From: Epilithonimonas arachidiradicis
GTDB lineage: Bacteria > Bacteroidota > Bacteroidia > Flavobacteriales > Weeksellaceae
DNA length: 64,000 bases
Direction: 5' to 3'
NCBI RefSeq assembly: GCF_003610695.1
Contig: NZ_RAQH01000005.1
Span: 62,001 to 126,000, forward strand
How positions within the stretch are numbered: the first letter of the stretch is position 1; the number at the start of each line of letters is the position of its first letter. Both the position numbers and the translations under genes were made by a program. Positions 1 to 9,204 of the stretch are shown here, piece by piece. The notes beneath the pieces are model-generated. The model did not search any database. It worked only from the letters and a program-made list of their open reading frames with translations, and was not told where the DNA came from.

Positions 1-597
1 CTCGAAGTACAGCAGCAACTGTTAAGAGATCAGGAGAAAAAGACATTGTACATACTGCTTTTTGTAGCTATATTATTGGTATTTTCCATGACATTCGGGG
101 TTTATAAATTACTGGAGCATCGCCGTTCCAGACGGGAATATTTTGCATTAAAAAATCAGTTGCAACAGATGGAAAATGAACTGAATGCTATAAAGGATAT
201 TGCTTCTGAACCACTTGAAAAACCAAAGCTCCAAATACCCAAAGATATTACAGAGCAGATCTTACTGAAATTAGAGATATTCGAAAAAGAGCAAGGCTTT
301 TTACAAAAAGGCCTGACGCAACAGAAACTGGCTTCTCAGCTACAAACCAATGTTAATTATCTCTCACAGGTGATCAATGAATACAAAGGCTCTAATTTTA
401 ATAAGTATCTTGGCACGTTGAGAATTGGTTATATCACAGAACAGCTGCATAAAAACAGTGTATTTAGAAAATACAGTGTAGAGACCTTAGCTCATGAATG
501 TGGTATTGCTTCCAGACAAAACTTTTCTGATTTGTTCTTTGATATCAATGGGATAAGACCTACAGATTTTATCCGAGATCTCAAAACAACGATTTAA
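1..597 (+). CDS. AraC-type transcriptional regulator, 5'-truncated, membrane-anchored
   Basis: The reading frame is open to the left edge, so the start lies outside the window; the TTG at 46 is only the first start-like codon inside it. The visible part has one transmembrane segment (roughly residues 16-36 of the partial product), a charged coiled-coil linker, and a C-terminal AraC/HTH_18 DNA-binding domain with two helix-turn-helix units ending in P-T-D-F-I-R. This architecture is typical of flavobacterial AraC regulators that carry periplasmic or cytoplasmic TPR repeats before the membrane helix; the TPR part would be upstream and is inferred, not seen. Target genes are unknown; the convergent hydrolase cluster downstream is a candidate only by proximity. 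Confidence 0.8.
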   Translation, partial: LEVQQQLLRDQEKKTLYILLFVAILLVFSMTFGVYKLLEHRRSRREYFALKNQLQQMENELNAIKDIASEPLEKPKLQIPKDITEQILLKLEIFEKEQGFLQKGLTQQKLASQLQTNVNYLSQVINEYKGSNFNKYLGTLRIGYITEQLHKNSVFRKYSVETLAHECGIASRQNFSDLFFDINGIRPTDFIRDLKTTI

Positions 598-695
598 CAA
601 AAATCTATTCAAAGCCATAAATAGAAAACGAAGCGTTGCCGGGAATTGTATCTTTCTTGATTTAAAACCATAATAATCAAAAAACATACATTTAA

Positions 696-2465
696 TTATT
701 TCAAAACAGGAATCTCCACAAAACTATCATTAAACCAATATATCATTAACGGTTCTTTTGCATCGGCAATCGTTTCGGAAGTTACTGTTTTCCCGCTTCC
801 GTAATTCAGTTCTGAAAAAGCATTTTTATTGACATTCAGAATAATGACCAGCCGGCTTCCTTTCTGCAGTTGTTTGCTGATCAGATGCGTATTTTCAAAT
901 GCAATGGTTTCTTTTTTACCGGGAGTCAGCAATTGTCTTTTGGTATTGTCTTTGGCATAGCTTGCACGACCGATATAGTAGGAAAGATGAAAATATTGGC
1001 CCTCTGGTGTGAGTTCGTAAAGGGTTAGTCCCAGATCTACGTCTTTTTTGTTGATGCTCAGTTTTATATTTCCAAGGAATGATCCGTTCACCAGCATAGC
1101 ATCCAGAGGTTCACTTATAAAAACATAGCCGTTACCAGCCACACTTTCCCGAATAACAGGATCCGGATAATAATCATTATTGCTGGTTGTACGGTCTGCA
1201 AAATCTACTTTCTGAACCAAATATTTATTAGGCTCAGGTTTATTTGGGCTCAATAAATATTCGTTATCACTGACTTTAACAGAACCTAGATAAAATTTCA
1301 AATAACTATTATGCATAGCCTCCAGTGAAGCTGCACTTCGCCATTCATCTGTTCCCATAACCTGATAATTGACCTTATCTTTCAGAAAAGAAGGTTTTTC
1401 TGCGCCTTTCAGAATATAATCCAGCCATTGGTACGTGTATTCCTTGATTGGAAACAAAGCATTTTTACTTACTGTATATCCGTTGACAACTTCCTGTCCG
1501 CCCATTTGTGTTCCGAAATGCCCGTAAGGACCGATCACCAGATAAGCCGGCGTCTTAGGGCTGTATTTATTGAGCTCACGCAGGTAATAAATTCCTGAAT
1601 TCTGGGAATCATTATAATAACCGTCAAATGCCAATACAGGAATATTAATCTTGGCAAAATCTTCCTTATACGGAGCCATATCTTGCCAATATTTGTCGAA
1701 TGCAGGATGATTGATCCAACGCTGAAAAAGTCGGTTCGGTGTGCCGTCAATGCTGTCCATCTTGTTATATGCAACTCCGGTTTCCCACCATTTGAACATC
1801 ATATTTCTGAACCTTTGGCGGTCATCACCTGTTTTATTATCCAGATATTTATTGTTTCCTACGTAAAAAGACCATTCGTAATTGGGATTGATGAAAATAT
1901 TATTTTCCATAGGAAGCCCCATTCCCGGACGGTTGGCAACATAAGGAACAATCGTTTTCAGTGCAGGATGAAGATTTTTAGCTGCCGCCCACTGTGTAAA
2001 GCCGTTGTAGCTTCCTCCGTACATTCCTATTTTGCCATTACACCACGGCTGTTTGCTGATCCAATCAATGACATCATAAGCATCTTTTCCATCGGTTTCA
2101 TAAGGATAAATCTCAGATTTGCTAAAGCGTTTTCCTCTCGTATAAGCCATAACACCTACATATCCCCTATCTACAGCTTCTTTAAGCGACTGCATATCGC
2201 GTCCCTGATCCCGCACATAGATTGTAAACTGTAATACGACAGGTCGGGGAACATTGTCGTTCTTTTTGCGTACAACCATTGCAGAAATCTCCGCTCCACC
2301 TCTTGTGCGGATCATCACACTATCCTGAATGCTGTATATACTTTCCTTTTCCTGTTGACTGCCCCATAATGTTTGTTGAGCCTGTATTGAAAAGAATGAC
2401 AGCCATACAAGAATAACAGCTAACACAATTTTATTTAACATATTTATTTTTTTTGAGTTGAACAT
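696..2465 (-). CDS. CocE/NonD family secreted hydrolase (S15 X-Pro dipeptidyl-peptidase-like)
   Basis: The 589-residue product has an N-terminal signal peptide. A second ATG eight codons in (2441) gives a more ordinary signal sequence and may be the true start. The alpha/beta-hydrolase core carries the nucleophile elbow G-G-S-Y-N-G (Ser about residue 152), a later D-G-Y-Y-N-D acid region and a G-P-Y-G-H-F histidine region. The C-terminal third fits the jelly-roll (galactose-binding-like) domain of the CocE/S15 family. Family members cleave acyl esters, amides or Xaa-Pro peptides; the substrate cannot be read from the sequence. Expected to be periplasmic or exported. It heads a minus-strand run of secreted hydrolases. 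Confidence 0.85.
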   Translation of the reverse strand: MFNSKKINMLNKIVLAVILVWLSFFSIQAQQTLWGSQQEKESIYSIQDSVMIRTRGGAEISAMVVRKKNDNVPRPVVLQFTIYVRDQGRDMQSLKEAVDRGYVGVMAYTRGKRFSKSEIYPYETDGKDAYDVIDWISKQPWCNGKIGMYGGSYNGFTQWAAAKNLHPALKTIVPYVANRPGMGLPMENNIFINPNYEWSFYVGNNKYLDNKTGDDRQRFRNMMFKWWETGVAYNKMDSIDGTPNRLFQRWINHPAFDKYWQDMAPYKEDFAKINIPVLAFDGYYNDSQNSGIYYLRELNKYSPKTPAYLVIGPYGHFGTQMGGQEVVNGYTVSKNALFPIKEYTYQWLDYILKGAEKPSFLKDKVNYQVMGTDEWRSAASLEAMHNSYLKFYLGSVKVSDNEYLLSPNKPEPNKYLVQKVDFADRTTSNNDYYPDPVIRESVAGNGYVFISEPLDAMLVNGSFLGNIKLSINKKDVDLGLTLYELTPEGQYFHLSYYIGRASYAKDNTKRQLLTPGKKETIAFENTHLISKQLQKGSRLVIILNVNKNAFSELNYGSGKTVTSETIADAKEPLMIYWFNDSFVEIPVLK

Positions 2466-2516
2466 TTATTAACAATTTGCAGGTGCTTTGCTGTTATCCA
2501 CTTTATTCCGGCACTG

Positions 2517-3533
2517 TTATTTCAAAGTCTTTTTTATGTCGTTCAGAAAATCAAATACAGGAAAGGCATCCCCTTGATTGGTCAATGCAATGATCGTATT
2601 GCCGTTTTCCAGATCTCTCCAGAACAGGCTTCTGAAACCTGCCAATCCACCCGTATGCTGGGCAATCATCGTCCCGGCAGATTTCTCGATAAACCAGCCT
2701 GATCCATATTCAGAATGGGTTCCGTCTTCAAGAATCGGCGTCTGATACAGTAACTTGATGCTTTCTTCTGATAATAATTGGTTGGTTCTTAGCGCTCTGT
2801 CCAATTGGAAAAGATCTTCCGCTGTAGCATAAATGCCTCCGTCCCCTGTCGTAAGAATGGAATAGTCATCCACTTTTTTATCCTTGTTGTACCCTATAGC
2901 TTTATCGGGAATGACTGTATTCGATTCATAAACTGTGGTATGGTTCATTTGCAGAGGATAGAAAATATTCTTTTTCAAAAATTGAGCATAAGATATTCCG
3001 GAAATCTTTTCGATAATTAAGGACAGGATAATGTAGCCGGAATTGCTGTACTGAAATTTTGTTCCGGGTTTAAAGTCTAATCCAGACTGACTTTGAAGCC
3101 AATGGATAACATTATTATTGGTCAAACCTTTTTGAGTCAGCTTATTTTCATAATCTCTTATTCCTGAAGTGTGATTCAGCAATTGCCTGATGGTAACGTA
3201 ATGGGCGTAGGCAGGAAGATCGTCGACAAACTTTACGGCATTATCATCGAGTGAAAGAAATCCTTTTTCTGCCAGTTGAAAAATGGCAATGGCAGTGAAG
3301 GATTTACTTAATGAGGCAATATAAAATGGAGTTCCTTTTTTCAGAACCACTTTTTGATGTAAATCCCGGTATCCAAAAACAGTATCCATAATGACTTTAT
3401 CATTTTGAGCGATTAATATACTTCCATTGAATTTTCCTTTCCGGTAATAGTTGTCAATCACTTCACCCGGAGTCTGACTCGTAGTTTGACACCCTATTAA
3501 TATTAAAAAGAAGATGATATAAAAATGTTTCAT
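2517..3533 (-). CDS. Serine hydrolase, class C beta-lactamase-like lipoprotein
   Basis: The 338-residue protein begins with a lipoprotein signal (lipobox L-I-G-C, Cys about residue 15). It carries the three S12-family signatures: S-L-S-K (Ser about residue 74), Y-S-N, and H-T-G-G near the C terminus. These define a penicillin-binding-protein/class C beta-lactamase-like serine hydrolase. Such proteins act on D-amino peptides or small esters in the envelope, and there is no reason to assume beta-lactam resistance. It lacks the TPR tail found in its two paralogues at 5133-6572 and 11112-12641. It lies 51 nt upstream (in the transcription sense) of the CocE-like gene, so co-transcription is possible. 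Confidence 0.88.
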   Translation of the reverse strand: MKHFYIIFFLILIGCQTTSQTPGEVIDNYYRKGKFNGSILIAQNDKVIMDTVFGYRDLHQKVVLKKGTPFYIASLSKSFTAIAIFQLAEKGFLSLDDNAVKFVDDLPAYAHYVTIRQLLNHTSGIRDYENKLTQKGLTNNNVIHWLQSQSGLDFKPGTKFQYSNSGYIILSLIIEKISGISYAQFLKKNIFYPLQMNHTTVYESNTVIPDKAIGYNKDKKVDDYSILTTGDGGIYATAEDLFQLDRALRTNQLLSEESIKLLYQTPILEDGTHSEYGSGWFIEKSAGTMIAQHTGGLAGFRSLFWRDLENGNTIIALTNQGDAFPVFDFLNDIKKTLK

Positions 3534-3681
3534 ATTAATTTTTTCATTTTAGTAAATTTTATATTTTCCGCCTCGAAATAAGAAATTGATTAAAAGTTTT
3601 TAGTCTATAACTAAGACAATTGTCATTTTAGAACTATTACATTTCGGTTTGCTCGTATATGTTTTGCCTATCTAAATTCAA

Positions 3682-5130
3682 TTACTTTCTATTTATTAAT
3701 TGAATGGTATAATCTAATTCCACATCTTGTTTATTGATCCAATTTTCGAATGTCGTTGCTATTTCGTGATCCGGTATTGTGCCGTGGCCAAAGTTTTTAT
3801 TCGGATCAACTGCGTTGACATATTTTTGCAGTGGGACACTAAGCGTAAATCCAAATGGCTGTACCGCGCTTTCCGGCATCATTCCGCTATTATTTCCCTG
3901 GTAGCCGCCGCCCGTTTCTTGCCCGATAAATATGGCTTTTTTATTGTAAGATAATATTGCTGCAACATCTGCACAGGAAGACATACAGAATCCATTAATG
4001 AGGGCATAGACATTACCCTTGTAATTATTTTTTGCAGGTTTTTGTATTTCGTAAAAGTCAAATTCATGGTTATGTTTTGCTTTCTGCCACAACCATACAC
4101 CATTTTTTTCGACGGGTTTTCTGTAAAAAAGAGTTAGCGATACGCCTTTTATTTCTTTCGCTACGGTTTCTGTAACTTCAATTCTATCCCAATAGCGAAA
4201 TGGCTGGTCAAAGAAATAACTGGCAAAATACGCCGCATTAGGATCTGAACCGCCGGTGTTATCACGAAGATCAATAATAAGGTTTTGGACGTTTTTGGTT
4301 TTAAGATCATCAAAAGTCTCATCTATGAATTTTCTGAAATCTTGTTTTGCATTTTTTATATCAGTCTGTCCGAAAGAATGGATGGTCAGAATAGCCACAT
4401 TGTCCTCCATATGAAATTCCAATTGCTTCGGTCTTATTGGTTCTTCCAAAAATCCGTTTCCGGCAAGATCTTTGAACCTTGCCCCAGGTATGGAATATGA
4501 TTTCGATGCGTTATTTCTATTAACAATTATCGTGAAATTAGTGTTTGGATCGATAATCCTGTACCAGGTTGGAAACTGAAGATTCAATGCTCTCCATTTC
4601 AATGTTTGGTTATAACCATCCGATGGAATGAGCTGGAACAGCAGTTTGGTAATTTCAGGAATACTCTTCCCATTGATTTCCTTGATTTCATCTCCCTGCA
4701 CAATATCTCTGTTGTTCGAAAAATTATGGACCACAAAAGCTTTGTTCTCGGAAAAGAAAAGCTGAAAAGGAAATAAGTCAGGTTGCATATTAAGTTGGTC
4801 CGAAAACGACTTTGGTAGCGCAATACCTGTATGGAGACAGTTTATTTTTGCAACAATCGGCTTCAGTTTCTGGAATGATTCGAACATCGTCATTGAATCT
4901 TTGATCGTACTTTTTACTGAATCGATGTATATATCAAATTCGGCTTTTTTGGTATATCTGTAAAAACCAGGATGCTTTGCGCTGAGTTCTTTCTGTACAT
5001 CATCAATGGTATTTTTTACAGTTTCAGCGGAAAATTTTGCATTAGTAAATTGAAACGTCTGTGTTTGCGCAAACGAAATCTGTCCAATAAAAAAAGTGGC
5101 TAAAAGTAATAGCAGTGGTCTCTTTATCAT
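3682..5130 (-). CDS. S41 family (tail-specific protease-like) peptidase
   Basis: The 482-residue protein starts with a clear signal peptide ending in F-A-Q. The second half is a TSPc/S41 peptidase domain: an L-R-D-N-T-G-G-S segment followed about 90 residues later by C-M-S-S-C-A-D, where the nucleophile serine is expected, then E-T-G-G-G. No obvious canonical PDZ domain is visible. Family members cleave C-terminal peptides in the periplasm with a Ser/Lys dyad. The start lies only 2 nt beyond the stop of the serine hydrolase at 5133-6572, so the two are translated from one mRNA. The substrate is unknown. Confidence 0.85.
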   Translation of the reverse strand: MIKRPLLLLLATFFIGQISFAQTQTFQFTNAKFSAETVKNTIDDVQKELSAKHPGFYRYTKKAEFDIYIDSVKSTIKDSMTMFESFQKLKPIVAKINCLHTGIALPKSFSDQLNMQPDLFPFQLFFSENKAFVVHNFSNNRDIVQGDEIKEINGKSIPEITKLLFQLIPSDGYNQTLKWRALNLQFPTWYRIIDPNTNFTIIVNRNNASKSYSIPGARFKDLAGNGFLEEPIRPKQLEFHMEDNVAILTIHSFGQTDIKNAKQDFRKFIDETFDDLKTKNVQNLIIDLRDNTGGSDPNAAYFASYFFDQPFRYWDRIEVTETVAKEIKGVSLTLFYRKPVEKNGVWLWQKAKHNHEFDFYEIQKPAKNNYKGNVYALINGFCMSSCADVAAILSYNKKAIFIGQETGGGYQGNNSGMMPESAVQPFGFTLSVPLQKYVNAVDPNKNFGHGTIPDHEIATTFENWINKQDVELDYTIQLINRK

Positions 5131-5132
5131 AT

Positions 5133-6572
5133 TTACCGTAGGCTTTTTAAAACTTTAGTACCGTTCTCATTGTTTGGGTTGAGTTCGATGGATTTTTTAT
5201 ACATTTTGATGGCTTCCGCTTTATTATTATCCTTTAATAATGCTTCTCCATAACTGTCATAAACATTCCAGCTGTTTGGAAATAAGAATACATTTAACTT
5301 GAAAATCTGCAAAGCATTCTTAATTTCCCCTCTTTGCATCATTCTGTATGCCCATTCGTTGATTTCAAATTCATTTGGTTTAAAATCAGGATTCTTTTTC
5401 AGTTGATCTTTGGCAATGTTAATAGCCTGGTCGAAACCTGATTCTTGTAATTTGATTCTCAGAAAAGTCAACGGATCCGCATTTAAAATATCGGGGATAT
5501 AACAAGTCGCTAACTCTTCCAGATAATCTTCAGGCGAACCGCCGCCGAGATTGGTTAATACAATTACCGCAAGATTGTCATCGGGATAGATAAGAAAAGC
5601 AGCCCGTCCGCCACCTGACATGCCTACAGCTCTATGATGGTTCCGAAATTTTGCCAGTCCCCAACCAAGTGCCCACGGCGTATTTTCACCATTATTAAAT
5701 TGAATTGGTGACCACATAGTTTCTAAAGTTGATTTAGATTTTAAGAGTTTACCGTTTTGCAATGCGATAATCCATTTTGCCATATCTTCTGCAGTACTGT
5801 TAAGACCAGCGGCAGCTCTTGTGAAATAGGGAAATTCATAATAGTTATTTACCATTTTTAACTCTTCAAATTGTTGTCCGTCCAATTCTTTTCTGTGAAA
5901 ATAAGTTGGCGCAAAATGCGATATCACATCACGAGAATCACCAAAAATGGTATTATGGATAAACGCAGGCTCAAATTGTTGTTCCAAAAAAACTTCAGCA
6001 AAAGGTTTCGCACTGAATTTATCTATTAATTTCCCCAATAAGTAAGTATTAGTTTGATTATAACTAAAGCGCTCGCCAGGTTGAAATTCCAGAGGGCTGG
6101 CTTTTAATTTTTCCCATACAGTTTCCTCATTTTTCAGACTTCCCAAGCCGCCCGTATATGGGTCAAGCAATTTTAGCAGGTCTGGTAATCCTGAGCAATG
6201 TGTCAGTAACTGTTTAACAGTTACCTTTCCCCACTCCAAAGGAAGATTTTCCAAATATTTGGAAACGGGTGTTGACAGATCAATCTTTCCGTCTTCAACC
6301 AGCTGCATCACGGCTACGCTGGTAAAAACCTTTGTACATGAATTGATGGCGAAAATTGTTTGGTTATCTACAGGAATATGGTCCTGGATATTGGCGACAC
6401 CAAAGGATTTATTCAATACAATCTTTCCGTTTTGTACGACTGCAATTTGTAATCCCGGTATTTTCCGCTCCGCCATTTCTCTTTTAATAATGACATCCAT
6501 TGCAGCAGTTCTATCCTGGGCAAATAAAGATGTCCCAATCATCAGTAAAGCAATTAAAATACGGTAATTCAT
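5133..6572 (-). CDS. Serine hydrolase (S12 beta-lactamase-like) with C-terminal TPR tail
   Basis: The 479-residue protein has a signal peptide (F-A-Q end) and a class C-type domain with S-C-T-K as the SxxK nucleophile motif. The usual Y-x-N motif reads Y-N-Q, so the conserved Asn appears to be Gln. The last ~100 residues form a TPR-like helix-turn-helix pair (W-N-V-Y-D-S-Y-G-E-A-L, then S-I-E-L-N-P) closely similar to the tail of the paralogue at 11112-12641. The tail may mediate protein contacts (inference). It forms an operon with the S41 peptidase 2 nt downstream. The substrate is unknown and antibiotic hydrolysis is not implied. Confidence 0.87.
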   Translation of the reverse strand: MNYRILIALLMIGTSLFAQDRTAAMDVIIKREMAERKIPGLQIAVVQNGKIVLNKSFGVANIQDHIPVDNQTIFAINSCTKVFTSVAVMQLVEDGKIDLSTPVSKYLENLPLEWGKVTVKQLLTHCSGLPDLLKLLDPYTGGLGSLKNEETVWEKLKASPLEFQPGERFSYNQTNTYLLGKLIDKFSAKPFAEVFLEQQFEPAFIHNTIFGDSRDVISHFAPTYFHRKELDGQQFEELKMVNNYYEFPYFTRAAAGLNSTAEDMAKWIIALQNGKLLKSKSTLETMWSPIQFNNGENTPWALGWGLAKFRNHHRAVGMSGGGRAAFLIYPDDNLAVIVLTNLGGGSPEDYLEELATCYIPDILNADPLTFLRIKLQESGFDQAINIAKDQLKKNPDFKPNEFEINEWAYRMMQRGEIKNALQIFKLNVFLFPNSWNVYDSYGEALLKDNNKAEAIKMYKKSIELNPNNENGTKVLKSLR

Positions 6573-6752
6573 AAGCGATTATATATTTTATTTTTAAATG
6601 TAAAGACAGAATGACACTCAATGCTAATGACAAAAAACCAGCTTACAATACCTTTAAAATATGATGAGACCTCCAATATATGATTTGTATTATTCATCAG
6701 ACGATCTGTAAATTTTACTTTTCAAAGCTATGTATAAGTCTCTTAACAAAAA

Positions 6753-6835
6753 TTGACGATAGGTAAGTTTTAACTTTGACACTAATCTTTTTGGTAATCG
6801 CTCTGAATTTAAAATTGCGAACATAGTTCATCCTC
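6753..6835 (-). pseudogene. Possible relic of a Crp/Fnr gene 3' end
   Basis: Bases 6753-6773 match 13392-13412 with a single difference. The latter covers the end of the Crp/Fnr gene and its flank (T-T-G-A-C-G-A-T-R-G-G-T-A-A-G pattern). Reading leftward on the minus strand before this block gives a basic segment reminiscent of the Crp C terminus (R-L-x-K-R-x), with frame damage. No intact ORF is present. It may be a decayed paralogue or a conserved flanking motif of unknown role. The rest of the 6573-6841 gap holds nothing else I recognise. Confidence 0.25.
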
Positions 6836-6841
6836 TATTGA

Positions 6842-7984
6842 TCATTCTTTGGGGACTTCTCTCCAGCTATAACTCTTTTGTACGATTTTCCATGCGCCCT
6901 GGTATTTCAGAATCAGGAAATAATCTGTGAAAACTCTGCCGGGTATGGAAATTTTTGCCTTTGCAATAGCCGTATCATTTTCAATATCAATAGAAACTAT
7001 CTGGCCTTTCCGATTGTTCTTTTCTCCTTCTTTGAAGTTCGAAATATACTGTTGGCCAGAACGAATCCATAAAGTATCTTTTGTTACGGTGTATAGATTG
7101 AAATCAGGATGAAATGCTTTTCTTAACCTCTCCGGCTGTCCGTTTGCAGTGCCTTCGATATAATCCAAAAGTACTTCCCTGATCTGTTCATAATCACTTT
7201 TTTCAGCTTGAACCGAAGTGAAATTTTTCTTTAACAGAGAAACAACCTCACGAGCCACATGGGCTGCTGAACTTGGATCCTGTCCAGTTACAAAACGACT
7301 ATCTACAACATAAAACCCATCACTTCCTTTTTCAGAATAGACAAATTTTCCTTTATTATTTTTAATGGCCTGATCTATTGAAAACGGAAATGCTTTGTAA
7401 TATTCCAATTCCTTCTTTTCCAGATGATCTGGATAGCCCGTGATTTTTTTTCCTGCATACAATGGTTTGCCGTTTTCATCCTTTAGGAAAGCAATACCCG
7501 CAGTACCATGACAAATCGTGGAAATCACCCCATTTTCGTTATAAATCTGTACAGCTATTTTCTGAATATTTTCATCTTCCGGAATACTATACATTGCTGC
7601 GCCACCTCCACTATAAAAAATAGCGGCGTAGTTTTCGGCGATTATTTCTCTTGGATTCATCGTATGTTCCAACTTATCCATGAACCAGCCATCATATAAA
7701 TACTGTTTCTGTAAACTGTCGGAGGTATTGATATATCCGACCGGGACTGCACCACCTTTTGGACTTACGAAATCAACAAGGTAACCTGCTCTTGTAAATT
7801 CATCATACGGAACAATGATCTCTTCAAAATGATTGGAAGTACTGATTTTTGTATTGCCATAATGATCCTGATTGGAAGTGACAAAGAGAATCTTTTTCTG
7901 AGCCTGAAGGTGTGATAATATCAGTAATAAAAAAAGTATTAAAGATTTTTTCTTCAGGATATTGAAGTAGGTACACTTGATCAT
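6842..7984 (-). CDS. DJ-1/PfpI-type protein fused to an NTF2/lumazine-binding-like domain, secreted
   Basis: The 380-residue protein has an N-terminal hydrophobic signal. Residues about 28-240 form a DJ-1/PfpI class I glutamine-amidotransferase-like domain, with the nucleophile elbow cysteine in T-I-C-H-G and a D-P-S-S-A-A segment near its end. Residues about 260-380 resemble the SnoaL/NTF2-like lumazine_bd_2 fold (L-L-D-Y-I-E-G-T opening, F-H-P-D-F, then W-K-I-V-Q-K-S). DJ-1 members of this type include chaperones, glyoxalases and hydrolases, so the reaction cannot be assigned. The fusion with an NTF2-like domain and the export signal are the unusual points. It is separated by 97 nt from the AraC regulator upstream. 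Confidence 0.8.
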   Translation of the reverse strand: MIKCTYFNILKKKSLILFLLLILSHLQAQKKILFVTSNQDHYGNTKISTSNHFEEIIVPYDEFTRAGYLVDFVSPKGGAVPVGYINTSDSLQKQYLYDGWFMDKLEHTMNPREIIAENYAAIFYSGGGAAMYSIPEDENIQKIAVQIYNENGVISTICHGTAGIAFLKDENGKPLYAGKKITGYPDHLEKKELEYYKAFPFSIDQAIKNNKGKFVYSEKGSDGFYVVDSRFVTGQDPSSAAHVAREVVSLLKKNFTSVQAEKSDYEQIREVLLDYIEGTANGQPERLRKAFHPDFNLYTVTKDTLWIRSGQQYISNFKEGEKNNRKGQIVSIDIENDTAIAKAKISIPGRVFTDYFLILKYQGAWKIVQKSYSWREVPKE

Positions 7985-8080
7985 AGTTTCATAAATTTAA
8001 ATTCTTCACAAAACTGATAAAGTATGCCTCAACAGCAGTTTTACTCTATCAATTCGTAGTTCTGATTTATAAAACTGTAC

Positions 8081-9103
8081 TTAATTTTTACTGGATTTCT
8101 GAAATTCCGAAGGAGTTTGCCCTGTTATTTTTTTAAATGCTGTAAAAAATGAAGACTTGGAACTAAAACCACTTTCATAACCAACACTTTCTACGGAATA
8201 ATTGCTTTTGTTCTGCAGAAGCACTTTTGCTTTTTCGATTCTGCATTCATTGATAAAGGAGGAAAAGGACTTGTTAAGCTTCTCATTAAGATACTGAGAA
8301 AGCACGTGTTTGGATATTTTCAGTTCTTTTGCAGCCTGATCAAGTGTAAAATCAGGGTTAAGGAACATTTCTCTCTCAATAACAGAAGGCAGTAACTGTT
8401 CAATTTTAAGGATATTTTCCTCACTGATTATTTTGTTTTTATACCGCTCTTTTTCCTGATACAAAACAGGTTGTTCTGAATTCCTGAATATGACCAATAA
8501 AAAAACAAGGTAAAATAAAAATGAAAAAGACAAAGCCCCTACAATATACGAGGTGTAAGCCGCCGTGCTGTAAGCCAGCCATATCAGGAAAACACACATT
8601 ACAATGCTGAGCTGCCATACATCGATATTATCTAATCTCTGCCGGCCTCTTATCTTGCCGACAATTGGTTTTATATATCGTAGAGACACTATGATGTATA
8701 TTAACCACTGCAAATAGATCCCTCTCACAATCCATTGACTCCAAAGTTCCCGATATTCAAAATAAGGATATAAGATCCCAAGAAGAATAACAACGATCAA
8801 AAATGGGGCAATATGGAATATCCTGAGTTTTGTTCGTTCATAAGCGACATATAAGTACAAAAAAGGACCAACAAGAATGCACGCTGAAAGGCCTATCTGA
8901 ATGAAAATATCTGACAGATGAGGGTTGAAATGGAAGAAAACGGATTTAATGACCCGAATGCTTAGCATCAGGATCAGAAGAGCTAAAAAATAATAACGGT
9001 TTCCTTTTTTTCTGGCAGCCAGACCGAAATAGACCGCAAGCAATAATCCGTTGAAAGCGCCTAAAAGGCTGAAAAAAAATAATATGTCGTTTCCCCGATT
9101 CAA
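8081..9103 (-). CDS. AraC family regulator with multi-pass membrane N terminus
   Basis: The 340-residue product has about seven hydrophobic helices in residues 5-215 and a C-terminal AraC/HTH_18 domain (residues about 235-335) with the typical second HTH G-Y-E-S-G-F-S-S-K-S-S-F and F-K-K-I-T-G-Q-T-P. Membrane-embedded AraC proteins of this kind are frequent in flavobacteria and presumably sense a membrane or periplasmic signal directly. The gene sits upstream (in the transcription sense) of the DJ-1 fusion gene and may control it or the surrounding hydrolase genes; this is inference from position. Confidence 0.88.
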   Translation of the reverse strand: MNRGNDILFFFSLLGAFNGLLLAVYFGLAARKKGNRYYFLALLILMLSIRVIKSVFFHFNPHLSDIFIQIGLSACILVGPFLYLYVAYERTKLRIFHIAPFLIVVILLGILYPYFEYRELWSQWIVRGIYLQWLIYIIVSLRYIKPIVGKIRGRQRLDNIDVWQLSIVMCVFLIWLAYSTAAYTSYIVGALSFSFLFYLVFLLVIFRNSEQPVLYQEKERYKNKIISEENILKIEQLLPSVIEREMFLNPDFTLDQAAKELKISKHVLSQYLNEKLNKSFSSFINECRIEKAKVLLQNKSNYSVESVGYESGFSSKSSFFTAFKKITGQTPSEFQKSSKN

Positions 9104-9204
9104 TGATTGAACTCTTAATTATTTGCTATTTAAAATCAATAAAAATGCGTTGAACAAATCTAAATCTTTTACCTGGCAATTACCAATAGATCGGATAATA
9201 GTTT

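Noticed and set aside
1683-2234. 183-codon plus-strand ORF opposite the CocE-like gene
   Set aside because: It lies fully antisense to a gene with clear catalytic motifs and has no recognisable domain.
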